From NCBI GenBank assembly GCA_902496775.1, contig CABVCF010000051.1, positions 1-13,560 of the forward strand: a stretch of DNA of 13,560 nucleotides. The letters are read 5' to 3'. Positions 7,302 to 13,560 of this stretch are shown here, piece after piece; the stretch's first letter is position 1; every line of letters begins with the position of its first letter. The DNA comes from an uncultured Collinsella sp. (GTDB lineage: Bacteria; Actinomycetota; Coriobacteriia; Coriobacteriales; Coriobacteriaceae). The notes below the pieces were generated by a model. The model was not told the origin of the DNA. It did not search any database and worked only from the letters and a program-made list of their open reading frames with translations. The position numbers were made by a program, and so were the translations under genes.

Positions 7302-8549
7302 TCAGCTCCTCGTATATCTACGCAGCGCGATGGCGGCGTTGTGCCCGCCAAAGCCCAGGTTGGTCGAAAGCGCCCAGGTAAGGTCGGCGCGAACCGCGCG
7401 ATTGGGCGTGTAGTCAAGATCGCAGGCGGGATCGGGCGTGTGGTAGTTAATGGTCGGCGGCACCACGCCCTGCTCGAGCGCCATGGCACAGGCCATGACC
7501 TCGATGGCTCCCGTAGCACCGATCATGTGGCCGGTCATCGACTTGGTCGACGAGACATGTGCGGCGCGTGCCGCGTCTTCGCCGAGCGCACGCTTAATGC
7601 CCGCCGTCTCGGACGAATCGTTGAGCTTGGTCGAGGTGCCGTGAGCGTTGATGTAGAGGCCTTCGGATGGCTTGACGTCGCCCTCGGTCACCGCCAGCGA
7701 TATCGCGCGGGCAATGCCGGCAGCCTCGGGATCAGGGCTCGTGATGTGATAGGCATCATCGGTGTTGCCGTAGCCCACGACCTCGGCATAAATGTGCGCA
7801 CCGCGGGCCTGTGCGTGCTCCATACCCTCGAGTACGAGCACGCAGGCGCCTTCGCCCATCACAAAGCCGTCGCGGTCTGCATCGAACGGGCGGCAGGCCG
7901 CCTGCGGATCGGGATTGGTGGTGAGCGCACGACAGGACGTAAAGCCTGCAACGGCATCGGGGATAATAGCCGCCTCGGCACCACCCGCGAGGATCGCGTC
8001 AGCATAGCCGTGCTTGATAGCACGGAATGCCTCGCCCACCGCATGGGCAGACGTCGCGCAAGCGGTCACGACGGGCAGGGTCGGCCCCTTTGCCTTGTGA
8101 CGGATCGCGATATTGCCCGATGCCATGTTGGGAATCATCATCGCGATCATGTAAGGCGATGCGCGACGAGGCCCCCGATCGGCGATCGTGTGGACGTTGT
8201 CGACGAGTGTCTGCATGCCGCCCACACCCGAGCCCACGTAGACGCCCAGGCGCTCTCGATCGATGGCGCCTTCGACATCAAAGCCCGCATCGTGCATGGC
8301 CTCGTCCGAAGCCGCCATCGCAAACTGAACGCAGGGGTCCAGATGCTTTGCATCACGCTTGCCAAAGTACTCGTTGCCGTCAAAGCCCTTGACCTCGGCC
8401 GCCACCTTGACGGCAAACGCATCGGTATCGAAGTGCGTGATCGGGCCGATGCCGCACGTGCCGGCGCACATGGCCGCCCAGGTGGCAAGCGCCGTGTTGC
8501 CGAGCGGCGATACGGCACCGATGCCGGTGATTGCAACTCTCTGTTCCAT
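7302..8549 (-). CDS. fabF: Beta-ketoacyl-ACP synthase II (FabF)
   Basis: A 415-aa condensing enzyme that elongates acyl-ACP with malonyl-ACP. The thiolase-fold Cys-His-His triad is complete: C164 in VVTACATSAHA, H303 in INAHGTSTKLND and H341 in STKSMTGHMIGATGAIE, nearly identical to E. coli FabF numbering (C163, H303, H340). The start ATG 8549 (MEQRVAITGIGAV) stands 6 nt after GAGGAG. The adjacent ATG 8552 and an upstream in-frame ATG 8567 are alternatives, but 8567 lacks a ribosome site. It lies 39 nt after fabG and 2 nt before accB. It is the only elongating ketosynthase in the window, so FabH plus FabF must carry all condensation unless others lie elsewhere. Confidence 0.97.
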   Translation of the reverse strand: MEQRVAITGIGAVSPLGNTALATWAAMCAGTCGIGPITHFDTDAFAVKVAAEVKGFDGNEYFGKRDAKHLDPCVQFAMAASDEAMHDAGFDVEGAIDRERLGVYVGSGVGGMQTLVDNVHTIADRGPRRASPYMIAMMIPNMASGNIAIRHKAKGPTLPVVTACATSAHAVGEAFRAIKHGYADAILAGGAEAAIIPDAVAGFTSCRALTTNPDPQAACRPFDADRDGFVMGEGACVLVLEGMEHAQARGAHIYAEVVGYGNTDDAYHITSPDPEAAGIARAISLAVTEGDVKPSEGLYINAHGTSTKLNDSSETAGIKRALGEDAARAAHVSSTKSMTGHMIGATGAIEVMACAMALEQGVVPPTINYHTPDPACDLDYTPNRAVRADLTWALSTNLGFGGHNAAIALRRYTRS

Positions 8550-8588
8550 CATGGTCTCCTCATCCAAGCCGTTCTTCGGCCCTGGTTT

Positions 8589-9362
8589 CTACATCGCCAT
8601 TCCGCCGTCGACGCGCACGACTTCGCCCGTAATGTAGGCAGCCGCGTCGCTCGCCAAAAAGCGCACCACGCCGGCCACTTCCTCGGGGCGCGCCATGCGC
8701 CTCAGGGGAATCTGCTCCTCGCACGCCGCACGCACCTTATCCGATAGCTTTGCCGTCATATCGGTCTCGACAAACCCGGGTGCGACCGCGTTCACTCGTA
8801 CGCCGCGGGGCGCAAGCTCGCGCGCTACCGCCTTGGTCAGGCCGATCACGCCCGCCTTGGAGGCAGCGTAGTTGGCCTGCCCGGCATTGCCCATCAGGCC
8901 CACGACCGAGCTCATGTTGACGACGCAGCCGCTGCGCTGACGCATAAAGGTCTTGGTGAGAGCGCGCGTCGTGTTAAACGTTCCCTTGAGATTGACATCG
9001 AGTACGCGATCGAAGGCGTCATCGCCCATGCGCATGAGCAGGCCATCGCGGGTGATGCCAGCGTTGTTGACGAGCGCCCAAATGGAGCCAAAGTCGTTGA
9101 GGACCGTCTCCACGCAAGTGTTGACGGCGGCGGGGTCGGCCACGTCACATTGATATGCGCGCGCCGTGGCGCCAGCCGCCTCACAGGCTTCGCACGTCTC
9201 GCGCGCCGCATCCGCGCTACCGGCATAGACGACGGCGATATCAAAGCCGTCCTCCGCCAGGCCCACGGCACAAGCGCGACCGATGCCGCGCGAGCCGCCC
9301 GTGACAAGCGCCACGCGACGCGATTCGTTGCGCCCGAGCGCGCCGTTGTTCAAGTTGCCCAT
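8589..9362 (-). CDS. fabG: 3-oxoacyl-ACP reductase FabG
   Basis: A 257-aa short-chain dehydrogenase that reduces 3-oxoacyl-ACP with NADPH. The cofactor motif TGGSRGIG (21-28), VNNAGITRDGLLMRM (98-112), and the catalytic S152 (NMSSVVG), Y165 and K169 (GQANYAASKAG) are all present with FabG spacing, as is the C-terminal ITGEVVRVDGGMAM. A 14-residue polar extension (GNLNNGALGRNES) precedes the first beta strand, about 10 residues longer than E. coli FabG. ATG 9362 follows AAAGGAA at a good distance, so I keep the extension. It lies 30 nt after fabD and 39 nt before fabF. Its place between fabD and fabF makes the FabG assignment safer than for an isolated SDR gene. Confidence 0.97.
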   Translation of the reverse strand: MGNLNNGALGRNESRRVALVTGGSRGIGRACAVGLAEDGFDIAVVYAGSADAARETCEACEAAGATARAYQCDVADPAAVNTCVETVLNDFGSIWALVNNAGITRDGLLMRMGDDAFDRVLDVNLKGTFNTTRALTKTFMRQRSGCVVNMSSVVGLMGNAGQANYAASKAGVIGLTKAVARELAPRGVRVNAVAPGFVETDMTAKLSDKVRAACEEQIPLRRMARPEEVAGVVRFLASDAAAYITGEVVRVDGGMAM

Positions 9363-9392
9363 GTCATTCCTTTCGGGTTACAGCCCTGTGAA

Positions 9393-10319
9393 CTATGCGA
9401 GCTCGTCGGCAATAGCTGCGACCTGCTCGGCCGTTTCGCACGAATACACACGAACGTCGCTCAACGTACGCTTGACCAGGCCGGACAGCGTTTTGCCGGG
9501 GCCGACCTCAATAAATGTGTCGATGCCTTGATCCTGCAGAGCATGCAGAGTATCGACCCAGCGCACGGCATGGCTCACCTGATTGGCCAAGACATCCGAT
9601 GCCGTCTGGGGGTCCGCCGGATAGGGCGCCGCTGTCATATTTGCCAAAACAGGAATGAGCAACGGGGACGGCGCGTGACCGGCTTGGATATACGTCGCCA
9701 GCCCTTCAGTCGCCTCGGCCATATAGGGGCTATGGAATGCACCCGACACCGCGACCTTCATGGCGCGGCCGCCAGCCTCTTTTACTAGGACGTCGAGGGT
9801 CTGCAGCGCATCGGGCGCTCCGGCCACAACCGTCTGCTGCGGGCTGTTGTAGTTGACCGGCCAGCAGTCCTCGCTGGCCTGTGCAGCCAGGCCCTCGACT
9901 TGCGCCGCATCAAGCTTGATGACGGCGCGCATGCCGCCCGGATGGCGCTCGGCAGCCGCGGCCATCAGCGCGGCGCGCTCGCACACGAGCTCAAAACCCG
10001 CTCGCGTATCGAATGCCCCCGCAAAGGTGAGCGCGGCGACCTCGCCCAGCGAGAATCCCGCACAGGCGGCAGGCACCACGCCGCGCTCGCGCAGGGCGAC
10101 GGCGACAGCCAAGTCGTGCACGAACACGCAAGGCTGCGTGTTCTCGGTCTGCGAGAGCTCCTCCTTGGAGGCGCTCCGGCACTGCTCGCTCGTCCCCGGG
10201 CGCACCTCATCGGCAATGGCGAACACCTCGGCGGCCGCCGGCGATGTCTCGATCAAGTCGACGCCCATCGCGGGGTGCTGGGCACCCTGGCCGGCAAACA
10301 AAAACGCTACGCCACCCAT
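9393..10319 (-). CDS. fabD: Malonyl-CoA:ACP transacylase FabD
   Basis: A 308-aa transacylase that moves malonyl from CoA to AcpP, linking the carboxylase to FAS II. From ATG 10319 the protein begins MGGVAFLFAGQGAQHPAMG. The nucleophile S90 lies in GFSLGEVAAL, R115 fits the malonate-binding arginine (CERAALM), and H196 in SGAFHSPYM is the catalytic histidine, all in E. coli FabD order and spacing. ATG 10319 has AAGGGTG upstream at normal distance; the GTG at 10325 would add two residues with the ribosome site too close. The start lies inside the fabK 3' end (13-nt overlap), a sign of translational coupling. Confidence 0.96.
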   Translation of the reverse strand: MGGVAFLFAGQGAQHPAMGVDLIETSPAAAEVFAIADEVRPGTSEQCRSASKEELSQTENTQPCVFVHDLAVAVALRERGVVPAACAGFSLGEVAALTFAGAFDTRAGFELVCERAALMAAAAERHPGGMRAVIKLDAAQVEGLAAQASEDCWPVNYNSPQQTVVAGAPDALQTLDVLVKEAGGRAMKVAVSGAFHSPYMAEATEGLATYIQAGHAPSPLLIPVLANMTAAPYPADPQTASDVLANQVSHAVRWVDTLHALQDQGIDTFIEVGPGKTLSGLVKRTLSDVRVYSCETAEQVAAIADELA

Positions 10320-11251
10320 GCGCACGCACCCTTCAGGACGTGCTCGGCGCCATCGACCAGGTCGTCAACGATTTCGCGTGCGCTCTGGCGCTCGTTGACC
10401 ATGCCGGCAATCTGTCCACACAAAAACGAACCCTCTTCGTAGTTGCCGTCCTTGGCGGCCTTACGCAGCGCACCGGTTCCCATAGCACCGAGCTCCTCGG
10501 CACTCGCACCGGAACCCTCGCTCTTGGCATAGGCGTTGGTGAAGGGGCTCTTGAGGGCGCGCACTGGATGTCCCGTCGAGCGACCGGTCGCACGCGTCGA
10601 AGTGTCGTTGGCCTTCAGGACCATCTCTTTGTACTGCTCCGAGACGGTGCACTCGTCTGCGACCAGAAAGCGCGTACCCACCTGCACGCCGGCGGCGCCC
10701 AGCATAAAGGCGGCCGCCACGCCGCGGCCGTCGGCAATACCGCCGGCAGCCACTACGGGAATGTCGACCGCATCGACGACCTGCGGCACCAGTGCCATCG
10801 TCGAGGTCTCGCCAATATGGCCGCCCGATTCGGTGCCCTCGGCAACAACCGCTGTGGCTCCACGACGCGCCACGAGACGGGCGAGCGCCACCGAAGCCAC
10901 AACGGGGATGACCTTGATGCCCGCATCGTTCCAAGCTTTCATGTACTTGGTGGGATTACCGGCACCAGTCACCACAACGGGCACCTGCTCATCGATCACA
11001 ACCTGTGCAACCTCGTCGGCAAACGGGCTCATGAGCATGACGTTAACGCCAAAGGGCTTATCCGTCTTGGTGCGCAGCTCATGAATCTGGTCGCGAAGCC
11101 AGTCGGCGTCGGCATTCATTGCCGCGATGATGCCTAGGCCGCCCGCCTCGGATACGGCCGATGCCAGTGAGGCGTCGGCAATCCAGGCCATGCCGCCCTG
11201 GAACACGGGCTTTTCGATGCCGAGCAGATCGCAGAGAGGAGTCTTGAGCAT
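10307..11251 (-). CDS. fabK: Enoyl-ACP reductase II FabK (FMN-dependent)
   Basis: A 314-aa TIM-barrel flavoprotein of the FabK/nitronate monooxygenase family that catalyses the last reduction of each elongation cycle. Seen in sequence are PVFQGGMAWIA (15-25), PFGVNVMLM (66-74), the GTESGGHIGETST loop (139-151) with H145 at the position of S. pneumoniae FabK H144, and the FMN phosphate site AAGGIADGRGVAAA near 177-190. The fab context supports FabK over a nitronate monooxygenase. No FabI-like gene is in the window, so this is the local enoyl reductase; FabK enzymes are known to tolerate the FabI inhibitor triclosan. It begins 2 nt after the acpP stop, with GGAGA within the acpP end as ribosome site, and overlaps fabD by 13 nt. 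Confidence 0.96.
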   Translation of the reverse strand: MLKTPLCDLLGIEKPVFQGGMAWIADASLASAVSEAGGLGIIAAMNADADWLRDQIHELRTKTDKPFGVNVMLMSPFADEVAQVVIDEQVPVVVTGAGNPTKYMKAWNDAGIKVIPVVASVALARLVARRGATAVVAEGTESGGHIGETSTMALVPQVVDAVDIPVVAAGGIADGRGVAAAFMLGAAGVQVGTRFLVADECTVSEQYKEMVLKANDTSTRATGRSTGHPVRALKSPFTNAYAKSEGSGASAEELGAMGTGALRKAAKDGNYEEGSFLCGQIAGMVNERQSAREIVDDLVDGAEHVLKGACAWVA

Positions 11252-11253
11252 CT

Positions 11254-11490
11254 CTACTTCTCCAATGCCGCCTCGACCGTATCGGCGAACTCGCCGACCG
11301 TCTTGGGGTTCTCCTCGGTATCAAGCTGGATGCCAAACTCGTCCTCAACGGCGACGAGAATCTCGACGGTACCCAGGCTGTCGAGGCCAATCTCCTCGAG
11401 CGTGGACTCGGGCTTCATCTCGACGTCGTCAAGGCCAGCGGTCTCGCGGATAACGTCGCAAACGCGCTCGAAGGTCTTCTGATCTGCCAT
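11254..11490 (-). CDS. acpP: Acyl carrier protein
   Basis: A 78-aa acidic helical carrier on which all chain intermediates ride as thioesters. The phosphopantetheine attachment site is S38 in EIGLDSLGTVEILV, in the normal place at the start of helix II. Length equals the family norm. The start ATG 11490 follows AAAGGAG at 7 nt, a strong site fitting a highly expressed protein; an in-frame upstream ATG at 11529 would add 13 non-homologous residues and is not used. The 52-nt gap after fabH is the longest in the operon and contains only a 4-bp GCCC/GGGC hairpin, too weak to be a terminator. Confidence 0.97.
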   Translation of the reverse strand: MADQKTFERVCDVIRETAGLDDVEMKPESTLEEIGLDSLGTVEILVAVEDEFGIQLDTEENPKTVGEFADTVEAALEK

Positions 11491-11542
11491 GGTAGTTCTC
11501 CTTTGTTTGTGCCCTAGGGGCGTTTTCATTTCCTATGTGCGA

Positions 11543-12502
11543 CTACTTCCAACGAAGCAGATAGCCACCTATATCCAGACCGGCGCCAAATCCAACCAAG
11601 GCGATGGTGTCGCCTGTGTGAAGTGCATCGGCGTTTGCCAGCCGGTCGAGGGCAAGCGGAATGCATGCGCTCGAAATGTTGCCGGTCTCGCGCAACGTGC
11701 GAACCACGCGCTCGTCCGGCACGCCCAGGCGCTTGACCGCCTGGCTCAGGATTCGTTCGTTAGCCTGATGGAATACAAAATGATCGATGTCTTCGACCGA
11801 AATGCCCGCATCGATCGCAAGCTTATGGACCGTGTCGCAGATGGCGTTGACGCCGAACTTGAACACGCGGCGACCATTCATGGACAGCACACTCGCGCTA
11901 TCTGCGGAGGCCTTAAACGGCGACGTACCGACCAGACCGGGAACGCGCAACGTCACGACGTCGGGCGCCGTCGAAAGCTCAACGGCAAGGGGGTTGTCTC
12001 CCCCAGCCTCTATCACAGCGGCGCCTGCCCCATCGCCAAAGAGCACGCAGGTGGCGCGGTCTGTCCAGTCAAGCGCGCGCGTCATCTGCTCGGCCGCAAC
12101 GACAAGCGCATGCTCGGCTCGTCCTCGGGCGATATAGCCCTCGGCGACATCGAGCGCAAATACGAAGCCGGCGCAGGCCGCCGAGACATCGAAGGCAGGA
12201 CACGTCGCGCCCAGACGCTCGGCTACGGCACACGCCTCGGCGGGAACAAGATGGTCACCCGTTGTCGTCGAGCAGACGATTAGATCCAGCTGGCTCGCGT
12301 CGATTCCGGACACCTGGAGTGCCTGCTCGCTCGCCGCTACGGCAAGGTCGTCGAGTGACTCGGTGGTGCAGACGCGGCGGCTCTTGATGCCTGTGCGGGT
12401 AAAAATCCACTCATCCGAGGTATCGAGGAACTCAGACAGCTCGTCATTGGAAACACTGCGCTTAGGAAGCGCCGAGCCTGTTCCCAGAATCGTGAAACCC
12501 AT
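11543..12502 (-). CDS. fabH: Beta-ketoacyl-ACP synthase III (FabH)
   Basis: A 319-aa initiating condensing enzyme that joins a short acyl-CoA to malonyl-ACP and is the first gene of the operon. It shows the family entry LGTGSALPKRSVSNDEL, DEWIFTRTGIKSRR (30-43), and the catalytic triad C110 (VSAACAGFVFAL), H245 (FVFHQANERI) and N275 (ETGNISSA). The C-terminus VGFGAGLDIGGYLLRW is complete. Start ATG 12502 is chosen because a near-perfect AAAGGAGGT precedes it by 5 nt and MGFTILGTGSALP matches the family; a frame extension to 12559 runs through the operator and promoter and is discarded. Whether it prefers acetyl-CoA or branched primers cannot be read from sequence alone. Confidence 0.97.
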   Translation of the reverse strand: MGFTILGTGSALPKRSVSNDELSEFLDTSDEWIFTRTGIKSRRVCTTESLDDLAVAASEQALQVSGIDASQLDLIVCSTTTGDHLVPAEACAVAERLGATCPAFDVSAACAGFVFALDVAEGYIARGRAEHALVVAAEQMTRALDWTDRATCVLFGDGAGAAVIEAGGDNPLAVELSTAPDVVTLRVPGLVGTSPFKASADSASVLSMNGRRVFKFGVNAICDTVHKLAIDAGISVEDIDHFVFHQANERILSQAVKRLGVPDERVVRTLRETGNISSACIPLALDRLANADALHTGDTIALVGFGAGLDIGGYLLRWK

Positions 12503-12507
12503 CACTA

Positions 12508-12516
12508 ACCTCCTTT
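12508..12516 (-). promoter_or_regulatory. Strong ribosome binding site deciding the fabH start
   Basis: On the minus strand the site reads AAAGGAGGT, a nearly full complement to the 16S rRNA tail, 5 nt before ATG 12502. It settles the start of fabH against the longer in-frame possibility. Confidence 0.85.
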
Positions 12517-12518
12517 GA

Positions 12519-12537
12519 GTTGTTGACGTGTTTACAT
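12519..12537. promoter_or_regulatory. Putative operator, copy proximal to fabH
   Basis: The 19-bp sequence GTTGTTGACGTGTTTACAT (plus strand) matches 12567-12585 at 18 of 19 positions. Its TGTTGACGTGTTTACA core is an imperfect dyad with 5 of 8 base pairs symmetric. It sits between the proposed fabH -10 element and the ribosome binding site, where a bound repressor would block transcription. The regulator is not in the window. Confidence 0.6.
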
Positions 12538-12547
12538 CGACCAAGAG

Positions 12548-12574
12548 AGGATAACGCATTTCAGTCGTTGTTGA
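12548..12574 (-). promoter_or_regulatory. Candidate fabH operon promoter
   Basis: Read on the minus strand, a -10-like TATCCT (12548-12553) lies 15 nt after TCAACA (12569-12574), which matches 4 of 6 positions of the -35 consensus. The spacing is short and the match modest, so the call is tentative. The -35 element overlaps the distal operator copy, and the expected start of transcription lies near the proximal copy. Confidence 0.3.
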
Positions 12575-12585
12575 CGTGTTAACAT
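12567..12585. promoter_or_regulatory. Putative operator, copy distal to fabH
   Basis: GTTGTTGACGTGTTAACAT (plus strand) is the better palindrome of the pair: TGTTGACGTGTTAACA has 6 of 8 symmetric pairs, including the outer TGTT/AACA. It starts 48 bp from the other copy. It overlaps the -35 elements proposed for both fabH and birA, so one bound dimer could affect both divergent genes. Confidence 0.6.
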
Positions 12586-12599
12586 TAAATTGTTCAAAT
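12571..12599 (+). promoter_or_regulatory. Candidate birA promoter
   Basis: TTGACG (12571-12576), matching 5 of 6 positions of a -35 box, is followed after exactly 17 nt by TCAAAT (12594-12599), matching 4 of 6 of a -10 box. Transcription would begin near 12606, leaving a leader of about 73 nt before birA. The -35 element lies inside the distal operator copy. Confidence 0.35.
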
Positions 12600-12678
12600 G
12601 CGACAAAGGCTTCACATTGTGTCTATCTCTCGACACCATTACGCGATTGCCTTATTACCTTAGGAGGTACCAGCTGTT

Positions 12679-13455
12679 ATGGATTTACGTTTAACAGTGG
12701 TCGACGTAACCGGATCGACCAACGATGACCTGCTCGAAGCAGGAAAACAGGGAGCGCCGCACGGCACAGGACTTGCCGCCCGGGCTCAGACAGCAGGACG
12801 CGGTCGGCGCGGGCACAAGTGGGACTCAACCGTCGGCAACTTATTGCTTTCGATTGTCCTGCGCCCATGCGTTAATCCTGCAAAGTTCTCTGGTCTTGCC
12901 GCCGTCAGCGGCCTAGCGGTGCTCGAGGCACTCGAAAAACAGGGTCTTGCAAACGAGATTGGCCTCAAATGGCCCAACGACCTGGTCGCGCGTGGACGCA
13001 AACTCGGCGGCATTCTGGTCGAGGCCGCACGCGATAACGAAGGCAACCCCTTTGCGGTCTGTGGCATCGGCGTTAACGTGAACTATGTGCCCGCGGAGGT
13101 TCCCGATGGCGGCCTGCCAGCAATCGGCCTGTCAGACCTCAACAAGAACGTTCCCGCCGTCGACATGCTCCTCGATGAGGTCTATCACGCAGTTATAGAC
13201 GCTGTAGATGCCTGGGCAGAGCGCCTCAACGCCAAGGAAGAAGACGCCGGTCCGCTCGCGCCCGTCCACGACGAATATATCGCTCACCTCAATTGGATCG
13301 GGGAGCACGTTATCGCCCGCTCCCCCGCTGAGGACGAGCTGGCACGTGGCATCTTTAAAACGGTCGATGGCTTTGGTCGCGCGTGCATCGAAACGGAAGA
13401 CGGCTTTCGATCCTTCCATTTTGAGGAGGCATCGCTGCGTCCCTTGAGCGAATAG
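12679..13455 (+). CDS. birA: Biotin--[acetyl-CoA carboxylase] ligase, BirA without DNA-binding domain
   Basis: A 258-aa ligase that activates biotin with ATP and attaches it to AccB K124. It shows STNDDLLEAG (13-22), the biotin/ATP loop GRGRRGHKWDS (40-50), KWPNDLVARGRKLGGILVE (97-115) and CGIGVNVN (128-135), followed by the C-terminal SH3-like cap (about 205-258). It starts directly with the catalytic domain: the N-terminal winged helix of E. coli BirA (321 aa) is absent, so it should be a non-regulatory, class I ligase. AGGAGGT ends 10 nt before ATG 12679. It is the only plus-strand gene in the window, divergent from the operon that makes its substrate protein, and shares the putative operator region with it. 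Confidence 0.95.
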   Translation: MDLRLTVVDVTGSTNDDLLEAGKQGAPHGTGLAARAQTAGRGRRGHKWDSTVGNLLLSIVLRPCVNPAKFSGLAAVSGLAVLEALEKQGLANEIGLKWPNDLVARGRKLGGILVEAARDNEGNPFAVCGIGVNVNYVPAEVPDGGLPAIGLSDLNKNVPAVDMLLDEVYHAVIDAVDAWAERLNAKEEDAGPLAPVHDEYIAHLNWIGEHVIARSPAEDELARGIFKTVDGFGRACIETEDGFRSFHFEEASLRPLSE

Positions 13456-13514
13456 GGCGCCGCAACCACCTACTCGGCAGCATTACCCTGCAGTCCAAAC
13501 CATCATTCAAAACA

Positions 13515-13551
13515 AAAGGGCCCCGCTACCGTAACGGCAGCGGGGCCCTTT
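13515..13551. terminator. Bidirectional hairpin terminator after birA
   Basis: Perfect 13-bp arms AAAGGGCCCCGCT (13515-13527) and AGCGGGGCCCTTT (13539-13551) enclose an 11-nt loop that can add a CCG/CGG mini-stem. On the plus strand it ends birA in TTT only; on the minus strand it is followed by TTTTGTTTTG, the better T-tract. It therefore probably also ends a convergent gene entering from the right of the window. Confidence 0.85.
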
Positions 13552-13560
13552 AAGCTATGA

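Noticed and set aside
7341..8747. Long open frame of 468 codons on the plus strand
   Set aside because: It is antisense to fabF and the end of fabG, both of which have complete catalytic motifs. The composition is that of a shadow frame.
11509..11523. Small hairpin in the fabH-acpP gap
   Set aside because: The arms are only GCCC/GGGC and no T-run follows, so I do not call an attenuator or terminator.
12503..12559. Upstream in-frame start for fabH at 12559
   Set aside because: The extra codons run through the proposed promoter, operator and a near-perfect ribosome binding site, and the shorter start gives the canonical FabH N-terminus.
12519..12585. Reading the two palindromes as catabolite-repression (cre) sites
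   Set aside because: The outer TG...CA fits loosely, but the dyad is 16 bp without the central CG of LacI-family sites. A dedicated lipid regulator fits the location better.
1..13560. CRISPR arrays, tRNA/rRNA genes, insertion sequences and defence or toxin systems
   Set aside because: I looked for regularly spaced repeats, tRNA-like cloverleaf ends, transposase motifs and defence-type domains on both strands and saw none. The coding space is filled by recognised housekeeping genes.

Overview
The window is GC-rich bacterial DNA that carries an almost complete type II fatty-acid synthesis (FAS II) and acetyl-CoA carboxylase operon on the minus strand. Protein features point to a Coriobacteriia genome such as Collinsella or a relative: a fused AccD-AccA protein, FabK as the enoyl reductase, and GC-rich codon use. 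That placement is inferred from family resemblance, with no database search behind it.

Layout, left to right. Positions 1-100 hold no gene I can support. From 101 to 1927 on the minus strand lie a histidine phosphatase and a cation diffusion facilitator, probably a two-gene unit. A clear intrinsic terminator (2000-2032, minus strand) separates them from the large operon. In transcription order (right to left) that operon is fabH, acpP, fabK, fabD, fabG, fabF, accB, fabZ, accC, accDA, then a stand-alone PTS EIIC membrane protein. Junctions are tight (2-52 nt gaps, or 13-14 nt overlaps), so a single transcript from about 12540 to about 2000 is likely. Two near-identical 27-28 bp direct repeats bracket the EIIC gene, at 2035-2062 and 3300-3326.

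Divergent from the operon on the plus strand is birA, a biotin-protein ligase without a DNA-binding domain, followed by a strong bidirectional hairpin terminator at 13515-13551. The 176-bp fabH/birA intergenic region carries two copies of a 19-bp imperfect palindrome spaced 48 bp apart. They overlap candidate promoters for both genes and look like the operator of a lipid-synthesis repressor encoded elsewhere.

How the genes work together: BirA attaches biotin to AccB. AccC carboxylates that biotin, and AccDA passes the carboxyl group to acetyl-CoA to make malonyl-CoA. FabD loads malonate onto AcpP, FabH starts chains, FabF elongates them, and FabG, FabZ and FabK complete each reduction cycle. 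The gene order is that of the Streptococcus/Lactobacillales fab cluster, but without a local fabT regulator or fabM isomerase. Most of the window is well-understood housekeeping DNA. The parts worth a second look are the paired operators, the repeat-bracketed orphan EIIC gene, and the cation exporter with a second cytoplasmic domain.
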